This document shows, one piece after another, positions 23,143 to 34,939 of a stretch of DNA of 64,000 bases (within the stretch, counting starts at the first letter, position 1; each line of letters starts with the position of its first letter). Where the stretch lies: assembly GCA_037447655.1 (NCBI GenBank), contig JBBHKE010001118.1, forward strand, positions 1 through 64,000. The letters are read 5' to 3'. This DNA comes from Zygnema cylindricum (taxonomy: Eukaryota > Streptophyta > Zygnematophyceae > Zygnematales > Zygnemataceae). The position numbers and the translations under genes were made by a program. The notes under the pieces are model-generated. The model was not told where the DNA came from and did not search any database. It was given only the letters and a program-made list of their open reading frames with translations.

Positions 23143-24270
23143 GGTTATGGGCCCACCCTCTAGGGAACCCATTTTTAATGGAAGAAGGTTCATTTATTGG
23201 GAAACCATGATGAAGGGTGCATTGTTTGAAAAACGGCTCTGGGGCATTGTGAGTGGCTCTCTGCGTCAGCCATCCGCTAAATTGGGAGTTCCACCAGGGT
23301 TTGGAGGATCTCGGTTCACTTGAGGATTTGCAAGGGCACAGGTGGTGGAGGATGTTGCAGAAAGCACCATGTCGGACAAAGGGAAGGAGAAAATCACACC
23401 GATGGCTAGTGGAACGGCTCCAGTAGCACCTGTTCAGCAAAATAGAGGCAAATGATACTGAAATCTGTGATTTCAACAATACCGTGGCAACTCATTTTAT
23501 TCTCGGCCATCTCACTCTGAGAGTGGGTACACCTCATCTTCATGTGGAGAGGGCAAACGAGTTGTGGGAAGCTCTTGTCGACATTTACAAGAGCTGTACG
23601 ATTCAGCAGCAGAAGCAGGCAGATCAGAAGGTATAGGCATATGTGTACAAAGGGGGAAGATGTTAGATTTCTGTAATGATTTGGCTGGGTTATTCATGGA
23701 GTTAGAAAGTGCAGGAAAAAGGGAGACTGAGAAAGAGAAGGTGAAACTTTGCTAATGAAACTCCCAGATGATTATGAGAACATGGTTAACACGGTCCATG
23801 ATTTGTCAGATCATCAATGGATCTAGAATTCTGTTGTGGGGATGATTTTGGTTTGGGAAAGCACAATTGAGATTTGTAGGGGAGGAAAGAGTGTTCAAGC
23901 ATTGGCTTTTAGTACTGAATGGGGGGATAAGGATTCCAAGAAACCTTATGGGAACTTTGGTGGAGGAGGAAGAGGAAACCATGACGGATCTACACCAAGG
24001 GCTTCGAAGGGGCTTTGCCATTCTTGTAAGAAGCCGGGACACTACATGGCGGAGTGCACTAAGTTGACGGAGTTGAGATTGAAGGAGGAATAGACTGGAA
24101 AACCATCCGGAAGGAAAAAGATGGCGTTCGTTGCTTCACAATTCGTGGAAGAGGATGCCGATGATGACGATGGAGAACTTCTTCTCAATGAAGAGTTGGA
24201 GGTGAAAGGTGAGCCGGAGATTCCAAGAAGGCAAAAGTGTGCTTTTGGTGGAGTGAAACAAGCTCCTGAA
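23123..24270 (+). pseudogene. A2 gag, broken
   Basis: Same domain order as A1 gag: MEVTELQVMGPPS start in the LTR, capsid-like region, zinc knuckle CHSCKKPGHYMAEC (about 24016-24057), acidic linker. Beyond the lesions shared with A1 it has private ones: an early stop at 23321-23323, a 1-base insertion near 23445 and TAG near 23635. Confidence 0.8.
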
Positions 24271-25885
24271 GAAGGATGGATCATTGATTCAGGGGCCACT
24301 TTGCATATGTGTAGAGAAAAAACATTGTTTACCAAAATGAGAAAGATCCCTACTGTAGAGATAAAGTATGGAGATGGGAGGATAGTGACTACTAATTCAG
24401 TGGGATCAGTAGATCTGAGGGTCCTAGTTGATGGAAAGACATCTATCGTCACTTTCTCTGATGTTATTTTTATTCCGGAGCTGAACTAAAATCTTATCTC
24501 TACGTCGGTCTTAAATGATAAAGGCTTTGAGTCTAGTACTAAGAAAGGAGTCTTTCTTGCTAGCTATGAGAAGAAAGTGTACTTCACAGCTGAAAAAGGT
24601 AGCCAAGGAATGTTTAGGCTAAATTTGAGTAATGGAAAGGCGGGAGTTTACTATGCTGGTGTAAGTGATTTGATGATGTGGCACAAAATATTGGGACATG
24701 TGAATCTAGATAGATTGAAAGAAATGAAGAAAATGGGTGTAGTTGAGGGAATACATTTTGAGGATAATGAGACTTTGGATGATTTTAGTGGGTGCGCACA
24801 AGGAAAAGCCCACAGATTGCCTTTTCCAAAGGTTACAACATATAAGGGTGAAAAGGTTTTAGATTTGGTTCACACTGACATGTGGGACCGGCCAAAGTGC
24901 TATCAGTTAGAGGGAAAAGATTTACGCTACCTATCACTGATTATTTGTCTAGATACTCTAGAGTATATTCTTGAAAAACAAATTTGAGGCTTCGGCTTAT
25001 TTTAAAGAGTATAAAGCATGGAGTGAAAAGCTCCATGAGACACGTATAAAAAGAGTGAAGAGTGATAATGGGGGGGAATTCACTTCTAATGAGTTTGAGG
25101 ATTATTTGAAAGAGGAAGGGGTTCAACACCAAAAGACTGTCCCAAAGAATCCAGAACAAAACGGTGTAGCTGAGAGACTAAATCGGACTCTAAGTGATAG
25201 TGCCCGTAGTATGTTGACGGATAAAAAGATAAAGAAATTTTTTTGGGCAGAAGCTATTAATTGTGCTAACTATCTCAAAAATAGAGTCCTTACTTCGGCT
25301 ATAAAAGGCCAAACACCTTATGAAAGATGGACCGGAAGAAAACCAAATATTTCACACTTAAAGGTGTTTGGAAGTCAAGTGTTTAGTCTAAACACAAAAA
25401 AATCTGATTGGAAGTTAGATGCTAGAGGAAAGCCGGGATACTTACTTGGATATGATGTAAATGTAACTGGATATAGAGTTTATGATCTCGGAAGAGAAGA
25501 CATAATTCTAGTAAAACACCTGGTAGTTATGGATGAGGGAAAGTCCATAGATCCCTTTAAGTACACCAAATCGGTGAGGATTAGAATTGAATCCGAAAAT
25601 GAGTTAGATTCAGATTCTTCTAATCGAACTCAAGTTCAGTCTGACCTTGCAGAAGAAGAGGAAAAATTGACCAAGAGTGACTCTCTCTTGGAGCCACAAC
25701 ATCCGGTTCAAACCGAGGAAGAACCGAGGAAAGACCAGGAATGGATGATGAACGTCCTGAGATGGACTCCACGGATAGTGGAGAAGGTGAAGTTATTCGG
25801 AGAATCCCAAGATTACCCTCTATCCCAGCGTCGGAGTTTGAAGGAGGAAGGAGAAGCAGTAAGAGACTTTGAGAGAGACAAGTGA
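24270..25885 (+). pseudogene. A2 protease and integrase, broken
   Basis: Protease WIIDSGATLHMC (DSG about 24286-24294), stop at 24487-24489, HHCC domain, garbled segment near 24890-24985, integrase core SDNGGEFTSNEF and PEQNGVAERLNRTL, and tail GYLLGYDVNVTGYRVYDL, ending at TGA 25883-25885. All main breaks sit at A1 positions plus 21,985. Confidence 0.82.
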
Positions 25886-27501
25886 ACAACAAGGTAACTA
25901 AGCTGTCACATTTGAGTGAACCCCAGACTTACTCGGAAGCAGTTAATAGTCTAGAAGGTGATAGATGGGTGATAGTTATTAATGATGAGATGGCTTCTAT
26001 TATGGAAGCAAACACATGGGAGTTGGTGGATTGTCCTCCAGATAGAAAGCCGATAGGATGCAAGTGGGTATTTAAGTTATAGCTCAACCCAGATAACACT
26101 ATCAAGCGATACAAGGCCAGATAAGTGGCAAAGGGGTTCACACAGAAGGAGGGGATTGATTATGAGGAGACTTTTGCTCCAGTTGTTAGATTCCCCTCCG
26201 TTCGGATTCTACTTAGTCTCGCGGCAGCGGAAAACATGGAGGTGCACCAGATGGACATCAAAACTGCTTTCTTACACGGAGAATTGGAAGAAGAGATCTT
26301 CATGCGACAACCAGAAGGATTTGTGGAGAAAGGCGAGGAAAGCAAGGTGTGCAGATTGATAAAGTCCCTTTATGGACTAAAGCAAGCTCCACGCCAATGG
26401 AACAAAAACAGGACGAGTTTTTGACGAGTTTGGGATATATTCGAATCATTTCGGATCATTCTATCTACTTATTTGAGGATGAGGAAGGTATAATTTTCAT
26501 TGCCATATATGTTGATGATTTGCTTGTTTTGAGTAAATCAATGGAGAAAATAAAAAGATTGAATAAGGATCTAAAATGTAGATTTGAAATGAAAGATTTG
26601 GGAGGGGCAAAGTACATCTTGGGAATTCAAATGGAGAGATATAGAGAAAAGAAAACAATTAGACTAACTCAAAAGGAAGCAATTGGGAATATGCTTGAAA
26701 AATTTCAAATGGAAAAAGCAAATAGTTGTACGACTCCAATGGACTTAAAGAAGGGAAATGAGGGGAGCTCAGAAGAGGGGGTCTCGATCCTAGATAACGA
26801 GCTAGGACCTGAGGAAAGAAAATTCATGCAAACTATTCCGTACAGACAAGTTGTCGGTAGTTTGATCTACTTTATAAATTGTACGCGTCTCGTATAGTTG
26901 CAGCAGTGGGAGTCTTAAGTAGGAGTCTGAATGATCCTAGGAAGAAAGATTGGGAAGCCGCCAAAGGGTCATGCAATACTTGATAGGAACGAGAGATCTA
27001 TGTTTGCATTTGGCAGAGGATAATACTAACATCGCCACTTGGAGTGATGCTAGTTATGGGGATGCTCCGATGAGGAGGTGTACTTCTGGATATGTGTTGT
27101 AAGCTGGGAATAAGGCTTACTGTAGGAGCAGTAAGCAACAAAAGGTGATTGCTCAGTCCACCATGGAGGCTGAGTATATGGCCTTTTGTTCGGATGTGAA
27201 AGAATTGATGTGGCTAAAATCTTTGCTTCAACAATTAGGATATATGAAGAGCGAAGTGCAAAAAATATTTTGTGACAATCAAGCTGCGATTGTGATTGCA
27301 ACAAATCCAAAACATCACTTTAAAGCAAAGCATATGGATATTTGTTTGAGCTTTGTTAGAGAGAAGGTTGAGAATAAAATAATTAGTTTGGAATATAGAC
27401 CGGATGGAGAGATGGTAGCAGATATGATGACTAAGCCAGTTACTTCTCCCAAATTTAAATTTTGTAGGGAGAGGTGTGGACTGAAAGAAAAGCTAGACTA
27501 G
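25882..27501 (+). pseudogene. A2 reverse transcriptase and RNase H, broken
   Basis: RT with WELVDCPPDRKPIGCKWVFKL, TAG at 26080-26082, [36 protein letters not shown], and YVDDLL near 26508-26525. RNase H has AQSTMEAEYMAF, FCDNQAAIVIATNPKHH and MDICLSFVREKV (R to C in the MDIR motif). Stops and frameshifts match A1. Purine tract AAAATAAGGGGAG at 27502-27514. Confidence 0.84.
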
Positions 27502-27514
27502 AAAATAAGGGGAG

Positions 27515-28623
27515 TGTTGAAAAATAGATATTTTATGTTCTATCTTTTGTTTTTGGGTCATGCAGTTCTCATACATGTCGTAGTCACTGAGAATTAGCAT
27601 GCAGCCATGTCTGCCTTAGACAGATGAGGAGATAGGTAGAAGATTAGGCTCCTGCAAAAGTAGTGTTGCCACAGTCAGGAATTGATCCAAAAACTTCAAG
27701 ACAACAGCCGTACGATCTTGGCGCCCGCCTTATCCGTCAGGTTTTGATGAATCGTTACATACATAGTATCTGATATTTATTTAAAGTCATATCTACGACA
27801 CATTCCATTTAACATCGTACGAAACGAAACGCAACAAGGAACGTATGGTACCGCACAAAATGCAGTACCGCACGAAATTAATGAAACAAACATTTAATTT
27901 CGACGGACGAAGTTAAATGTCGCGATCGACGGTTCGCAAAGCCATAACGAATTTCAAGCGGTAACACGGAATGTTGACCGTCGAAATTCAACGGTCAACA
28001 CGAAACTTTGACCGGTGAAATTCAACGGTCAACATTTATTCGGCGCGCCGTCAGATCCAACGGTTGAAATTGATCTCCGTAAAAAGAACGAACGGCACAC
28101 ATGAGTGCCAGTATGTCGGAACTACTATATGGGAGAAGGTATGCGAAGTGGGAGGAAATGACACGTGGCATCATCTTATTGGATGCCGGAAGAGGAAAGG
28201 GACAGAATGACGATGACCTATTTGCCACGTGGTAGACCGGGAGTGGTGCCGAATATATTCGTACATAAAAGTATGGCGTCTTTTGTACTTTATATGTACG
28301 ATAGTTAGGGTACTCTATTTTGATTGGTTTAGAATAGCTATTAGGAGTTTTTAGGACTTGAGAAAGTCCTCTCTCTCTCAGAGGCCATCTGTACAAATAT
28401 ATTGTCTTTGAACATCCATAACTTAATGCTCACGAGAGCAAATTCAGTGATTCTTTTTGCACCAGACTCAAGGGAGTCCAGGCTACACAAAGGTGTAGTC
28501 AGTCAAAGATTTTGCGTCCTAGGGTGAGACTTATTCATTGTCAAAGTCAAAAGTAAATATACTATCCTAGAGGCTTCATATAAGCTGGACATTCTGTGTA
28601 CCAATGGAGGTCACAAAATTACA
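27515..28623 (+). repeat. A2 3' LTR, shared with A3 as 5' LTR
   Basis: Begins TGTTGAAAAATAG and ends AAATTACA at 28623, followed directly by a primer site and gag of A3 instead of target DNA. It differs visibly from the A2 5' LTR, more than the two B1 LTRs differ from each other. Confidence 0.88.
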
Positions 28624-29072
28624 GGTTATGGGCCTACCCTCTAGGGTGCCCATTTTTAATGGAGCAGGGTTCATTTATTAGGAAATAATGATGAGAGGTG
28701 TATTGTTTGAAAAACGGCTATGGGGCGTTGTGAGTGGCCTTGTGCGTCGGCCATCCGCTAAATTGGGAGTTCCATCAGGGTTTGGAGGATTGCGGTTCAC
28801 TGGAGGATCTGCAGGGGCAGAGGGGATGGAGGATGTTGCACAAAGCACCATGTCGGACAAAGGGAAGGAGAAAATAACACCGATGGCTAGTGGATCGGCT
28901 CCTGTAGCACCTGTTCAAAAAACAGAGGCGAATGATACTGAAATCTGGGATTTCAACAATACCGTGGCAACTCATTTTATTCTCGGGCGTCTCACTCAAG
29001 GAGTGGCTACACCTCATCTTCATGTGGAGAGGGCAAACGAGTGGTGGGAAGCTCTTGTCGACATTTACAAGA
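28604..29072 (+). pseudogene. A3 gag fragment in tandem behind A2
   Basis: Family A gag starting at ATG 28604 in the shared LTR: MEVTKLQVMGLPSRVP, FEKRLWGVVSG, and ATPHLHVERANEWWEAL. Only one stop (TAG at 28679) interrupts ~155 codons, so it is less decayed than A1 or A2 gag. It breaks at 29071-29075 (shared GAACA) into C3 RNase H sequence in the opposite orientation. Confidence 0.82.
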
Positions 29073-32000
29073 ACAGTTTTTCTCTTACAGAGTGTAATCT
29101 TATATCCATGTGCTCACTCTTGAAGTGATGACTTAGGTTAGAGGCAATGTCAATGGCAGCTTGGTTATCACACCAGATTAACTGTGGACACACCTGCATG
29201 TATCTTAGTTCTTTTATCATGGATTTTACCCATAAGAGTTATTTAAAGGTCGAGCTTGCTTCCAAATATTTTGACTCCATTGTTGACTGTGCTACAACCT
29301 TTTAAAGTTGGTGCTCCAGCATTAAGTCTCATTCCAAATTTGTAGAACAAATCCCGTGGTGGATTTCTGGCTTGGCATTTAGCCATAGCTTGCATCACTC
29401 CACGTTTGCAACTTCACTTCTCCTTTGCCTAGTATGAGTTGAGGTCTTTGGTTCTTGCCAAAATATCTTAAGACTCTCCTTGGTGCATCAAAATCAGATT
29501 TTCTCGGATTCTCTACACTTTTGCTTAGTACCCCAATTGCTACAACAATGTCAGGACGGGTACAGTTCATGAAATATATTAAGCTTCCCACTATCTTTCT
29601 GTATGGTATTTGTGACATAAAATAAATCTCCCGTGACTCTGAATACTTGATAACAATGAAACATGGTGTTGTCTCTTCTCCCTCTAACTTTTGCCGAAAC
29701 TCCATTGGAGTTAGACATCCTTTTGCCCCTCGCATTCCATACTTATCTAGCATGTTTCCAATAGCCTCATTTTGAGCTAGTTTTATTAATTTTTTATTTT
29801 TGTCCTTTCTACATGGATACCCAAAATATATTTTGCCTCACCGAGGTCTTTCACGTCGAATCGTGAACTTAGAGCAGTTTTGATTTTGGTAATTTTAGCC
29901 ATTGATTTGCTAATTAATAGTAAATCAACTACCTACACCGCTATATACACTATCTCATCCTCACCCTTTATAACATAGACAAAGTGATCAAAACTTATCC
30001 TTTGAAATCTTAGACTAGTGAAGAATTCATCAACATACATTTTAATTAAATATATAAACCCTAATATAAAATTCCCGTAAACCTCAGGATAGCCAAGGTA
30101 GCCATGGCTCTAGCTTCCTCTCCAATTTCTCAGTGACTGCGACAAGTTTGAGAGTTGGAAAGAGAAGTTAGAGATAGACTGCCTCGACTTCTATATTTCT
30201 TTTCAGACCTAGAAAATACTAATAAAACCATTAGTTTCTACAAAACCATTAGTTTCTACACTAAGGAAAGCAAAATCCTAACTGTCGGAATCGTACAACC
30301 GGAAAAAATGTTTTTCTAAATCAATTCCTTCCTTTTTATTATACCCATTTGCCGCAAGTCTAGCCTTATATCGTTCAATGTTATTACCTAGATTTAACTT
30401 CACCTTGAATACCCAATTGCTGCCGATCGCTTTTCGGTCCGGAGAAAGGTCCACAAGCTCCCATGTTTGAGCCTCCATGATAGACTTCATTTCGTTGTTT
30501 GCTGCCTCGATCTAGTGTTTACGCTCCAGTGATGAGAAGACCTCTCGGATGGTTAGAGGCTCCCCTATGGTTGTGGAGTAGGCAAATTGAGAGTTTGCTT
30601 GCATGCGGCTGCTGGATCTTTTTCCCCCGAAAATTGTGAGGTTGAGATTGACGGATGCAGCGCATTGCGCTAATGTGGTGATTGCCATCCGTGGGCATTG
30701 ACCGCTGTTGATTCGGTTGGAACTAAACTTGTTGATGAACTCGGAGAATATCAGACTCTTGAGCCATCAATAGAGAATTTGGCATCCGTGAAACAATTTC
30801 TTCATGCAGTCTAAAATGACTCACTCTTGTACTTTTTGTTGATTTTGGTGCTCTCTCATTTGAAATGAATCTATTAAGTCTAGTTTATTTTTGACAATGA
30901 TGTTTTTTGCTTCAACTATTTTTTGCTTCTCAATCACAAAGACCCTATAACCTTTTGAGTGATCATCATATCCTAACAAAATACCAGGTAATCCATTCGG
31001 TTCTATTTTCCATCTAGTAGTAGATGTATCCAAGATAAAGCATTGACTACCAAAGACTTTGAAATGGCTAACATCTGGTTTGCTACCTGTCCAGATATCG
31101 TAAGGTGTGGTCTTTACCGATCTTGATCTATCCTATTTTTAATTTAAAATGCACAATTTACAGCCTTAGCCCACAATTTCAGTTCCACATTTGTATCTGC
31201 GAGCATCTACTTAGAGCTCTCCGTGAGAGTTCTATTTAACCTCTCCGACTCCCTATTTTGATCTGATGAATATAGAACAATCAACAGATGACATATACCT
31301 TCCTCGAGTAAACAGGTTTCAAATTCCTTCGATGTTTTTTCACCACCATTGTCCGATCTAAGCTCAAAAATAGCTAAACTATGAATTATTTAAACCCATG
31401 CCTTATAGTGTTTAAAGTGACCAAACACTTCGCCCTTTTTATTCATGAAGTAAACTTTTGTAAACCTAGAGAAATCATCTGTGAAGGTGACCATATATTT
31501 CATCCCCCCGGCAGATGGAACCTTTGCAGGTGCAAAAACATCTGAATGAATTCGTTGTAAAATTTTTGTTCACCGATGCTTAGACTCTTTAGGAAATGGC
31601 AGCCTGTGGATTTTGCCTAAGGTGCAGCCATCACATGTTCTTACCAGCTGATCTGTGAGGGATATACCCTCTATTTTTCTAGCAAGTGCCATTTTTCTCA
31701 AACTATCATAGTTTATATGGCCTAATCGTTTATGCCACAACTCATCAAAATGCAAAACATTGGAGTATAGAACATCTTTCTCCTTGGTATTAGCAATATC
31801 CATGAGGTACATCTTGCTATTATCTCTAGTACCTGTAACTGGAACCTTTCCATTTTTGTTGACAACCTGCCTACCATTTTTCAAATTTACCTCAAAGCCT
31901 TTACTTTCTACCAAAGACGTGGAAAACATATTTTTTTTAAAGTCGGGTACAAATAAGACATTGTGAAGAGTTCATTCAGTTGCCTTCCCCTCTACATCAA

Positions 32001-32752
32001 CTAGCAAAGACACATCACCTACAACACGAGTTTGAACACTCATTCCACAAGCATAATAAATATTTTTTTCTGACGTTGTTTTCATATTTTTGAAGATGGC
32101 TTTGTTCTAGCACATGTGGGCTGACGCTCCTGTATCCATTATCCATACAGGGTCCTTCTCGCCCTTCATTGGTGCCACCATAGTGAAAACATCTGATTCA
32201 TCCTTCTCAAAAAATTTCAGTGTCTCGTCCTAGAGTGATGAAAAAGATGAAAACAAGGCATTTCCACAATGTGTAGGCCCCGTTAAGTTTGTGTAAAACT
32301 GACTTTCTTCCCATCTTGGCCTATATAAACCTGTATCGTTAGCTTTTTTAAGCTTAGGAAAGAATTTGTATCCATGACCTTTCTCACTACAATAGAAACA
32401 TACCTTGTTGGATTGTCTATTTCCACCTTGATTAAACTGTCTGTAATGATTAAACTGATGTCTTTGCTGATTAAACTATCTTTTCCTCTCAAATTATGAA
32501 TTAAAAGACTTTACCTTCTCAACATTGAGAATATTAGATATGGCTTCCTCTTGTAGTAAAATATTGATAGCTAACTATAAAGTCCAGCTAGTTTTATCTT
32601 TTTGTTTGAGCATATCAGATGCTCCTTTCATATTACGAGGGAGACCCCTAATGAGCAATGCTGCCTGTTGAAATTGAGGAAACACCCCACCTGCACAAGC
32701 ATGTGCATCTACAAAGATGCGAAATTTGTTCGAATACTCAGCCATTGTACCC
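29073..32752 (-). pseudogene. Unit C3: RNase H to gag (minus), broken
   Basis: Family C internal region lacking its 3' LTR. Very similar to C1 with a constant offset near 22,075 bp at its left end. Contains RNase H and RT pieces (29750-29380, PYRKIVGSLIYFMNCTRPD), integrase tail (31033-30821), HHCC domain (31929-31570), protease MDTGASAHMC followed by TAG (32107-32109), and zinc knuckle region (CFYCSERGHGYKF near 32370-32410). The YVDD site is lost: TAG for Tyr plus Asp to Val (about 29928-29940). A 228-bp LTR fragment replaces part of RT at 30033-30260. The unit is cut at 32752 by Gypsy-like sequence. Confidence 0.82.
30033..30260 (-). repeat. LTR head fragment H replacing RT sequence in C3
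   Basis: Read leftward from 30260 it begins TGTAGAAACTAATGG, with that 17-bp unit repeated twice (30225-30260), then TTTTCTAGGTC and the head-box motif CAGTGACTGCGACAAGT (plus strand, about 30131), so it is the start of an A/B/F-like LTR. About 190 bp of C3 RT is missing at this point relative to C1. Confidence 0.65.
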
Positions 32753-33105
32753 AAAGGTGGATTAACGGGTCGCAGCGTTATGGTTAACCCGCCGCCGAAG
32801 CGCATCATAGTCACGCTACCGTCAAAGGATCGTTGCGTCATGGCTCCGCTGACAAGAAATCGCAATGGCGCAGTTGTGTTTCACCACATTGTTAACGACA
32901 ACTCCTCGGTTTAATTGCAGCAGCGCACTTTATTAAATGTTGGATGCTGCGATACCCTCTCACGCTGAGACGGTTGGAAAAGTCCAAAAAAAAATCCCTC
33001 AACCCTCGCGGTTAAGACTTCCACCAACCTTCAAGAACTCCCTAGTCGAAGTAGTTCGACAGCCTTTCACTCTGTACAGCCACCTTACCTTCCGTTCTCA
33101 AACTA
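32753..33105 (+). other. Unassigned sequence at left edge of Gypsy-like piece
   Basis: No convincing coding region. GC-richer than the copia sequence around it (CGCAGCG and GCCGCCG words). It probably belongs to the same inserted element as the ORF and LTR to its right, because sequence on both outer sides is copia (C3 left, F2 right). Confidence 0.4.
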
Positions 33106-34405
33106 TTGGAATTATCTAGCACAATAGTATCCTTGGCGTCGTCGTCCTCTCCACCACCAAAAAGAAGGATACTTGTACGGGAAGGGCTAGAAGATGTGCC
33201 CCGTCTAGATAGATTGCTAGTGGCGGCAGAAGCCATGGTGGAGGCAGACCAGAGGAGGGAGGTAGAAGCAAGACCAAAAGCGGAAGAGACACCAAGTAGC
33301 GAGGCAAGGCCGGCGGAGACAAGTTGAGGTGTCACAAAATTCACAAGACCCCAGGTACAACCTAATTTAAGAGGGGGATCAAGAGGATGAAGAGGATCAT
33401 GAAATTTCGGACACTGAAGAGCCGAAACTTGACCCGACACCCACGCCATTTGAGGAGCATGCTTTTGATCTAGAGGTGATGAGGGACCCCAATAAGGAGA
33501 GTACCGCGGCCGAGTTGTCCTCATAAATCTTGGAAAATAAGGTTAAAGCGCAGAACCTCAACGTAGACGATGTATTTCTTCTTTAAGGGAAAAAAGGGGG
33601 CACGGATGAGGAGAGTGAAAAGGAAGAAGAGGTTCACAGGTACCTCTTTCAACTCCTTATCGACACACAGCATTTGGACCTTACCTTCGGCTTTGCCAAG
33701 CATTTTTATTGGGATTCTTCAGAGTGGCCCGCTACGTGGTGCACCGGAAAACTTGGGGACCATATTAACATCCCCGCCGACGTGTCACCACACCCGCCAT
33801 GGAATTTCATGAGAAGGAAGGACTTGGGGAATAATCACAATGGATATGTGCACTTAACCCTTATGCCCTACCACTCGTGGAAGTACTCGAAGACAACTAT
33901 CGATACAGGGTATATGTTCCCATATTGCTCCGCCATTATCACCCGTGGGATGTTTGTCTTCATAACATCATCTCTCGGGCACAGGGCACAACGGAGGTAC
34001 GGGCACTTAAGTTGGCCCTGAAGAACGCTTTGCAGCGTGCTCGACCTGCCAAAAAACACGTTTCCTTCAAACTAAGGAAGGTACCTCAGTAGGAACTGGC
34101 CGACGAGGTGGCAGAAGAAGCACGACAGATTGAGGAGCCCGAAGCTCCTCAAGTTTCGGTACTTGAAGAACGTGCACCGGCGGCCACTCCGCAGCAATCC
34201 GAAGCATCAGCGGAGCACCGGAGGGAGGGGAGGACCAAGTTTGGGAGCAGATCACTCAAAGACGCTTGGCAACGACGGACCATCATATTGCGCTGTTGGA
34301 GACTTGATGTGAGCAGCTCCAAAATCAACTTGACACTCTACAACAGGAATTCGAGGAGTACCGTGAAGTAACATACGGCAAACTCCGTCAACTTCATTCT
34401 CTCTA
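33106..34405 (+). pseudogene. Unrecognised 3' ORF of Gypsy-like element, frameshifted
   Basis: Three successive frames make one protein-like stretch. First a Ser/Pro-rich then charged N-part (33106-33327). Then an acidic region (EEPKLDPTPTPFEEHAFD) running into an aromatic-rich domain (33371 to about 33890) with motifs such as HFYWDSSEWPATWC and LTLMPYHSW. Then, after a frameshift near 33880, YRYRVYVPILLRHYHPWDVC, a basic segment (KNALQRARPAKKH), a Glu/Pro/Ala-rich linker, and a heptad-like coiled coil (LETxCEQLQNQLDTLQQEFEEY) up to about 34405. Several stops. I do not recognise the family; no RT, integrase or protease motif is visible. Its position just before a purine tract and LTR suggests an extra 3' ORF of a Tat/Athila-like Gypsy element (inference). 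Confidence 0.4.
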
Positions 34406-34450
34406 AGTAAATAAGGTTTAGCGGGACGCTAAATCCTTAGTGGGAGGCAT

Positions 34451-34939
34451 TGTAACAAGATTACAAAAATTTGTACAGTTTATTTAGAGGCGAGGCTGCT
34501 GTGGTTGCGATTTCACAGCAACGCAGCTGCGACTCCAGTGAAGGGCAGCAGCGCAACGTAGCAACATAGTAGCGTATTATAGCAATGCAGCTTAGCAGCA
34601 TAGCAACGTCGCAAAATGTATATTGAACTTTATAGTTCTAGAAGGATAGTTTGGAAAGATCTCGGTTGACCGTGAAGGTCCACGTGTACATCTGTATAGT
34701 ACTGGGTTCACTAGCGGATGGATAGTTTAAATAGTAAATTGGACTTAGTCAGAAGTAGACTCTTTTAGTAGACCTTCGCAGCGAGCATTCAACTTTGTAA
34801 TCTGCTCTTGATTAGTAAAGCTCAACATTTCTCTGTGATTGGTGTGTACCTCTGCTGTTGTTACGGGGAGATCCTTTGAGCTATCCGTTATGCATTGTGG
34901 TGTGTGAAACTTTGAGACCTCCATTGTTCCTCAGAGTAA
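34451..34939 (+). repeat. Gypsy-like LTR, with PPT at 34439-34450
   Basis: TAGTGGGAGGCAT precedes TGTAACAAGATTAC, a purine tract/LTR junction of the kind common in plant Gypsy elements. The ~490-bp LTR has CGCAGCTGCG at 34522-34531, a TTTAAATAG TATA-like site near 34729, and joins F2 LTR sequence at about 34940. No target duplication could be verified because both flanks are truncated. Confidence 0.5.

Larger units (their letters stand above)
22031..28623 (+). mobile_element. Copia element A2 (both LTRs, degenerate)
   Basis: Complete LTR-internal-LTR structure. Left flank TAAAA is the expected target site, but the right end runs straight into a second family A internal region (A3) rather than target DNA, so A2 and A3 share an LTR in tandem. 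Its internal sequence is nearly identical to A1, including the inactivating lesions. Confidence 0.9.

Noticed and set aside
33042-33524. Minus-strand 160-codon frame as a host gene
   Set aside because: No recognisable domain, low-complexity composition, and it overlaps the better-supported plus-strand coding-like region of the Gypsy-like piece.
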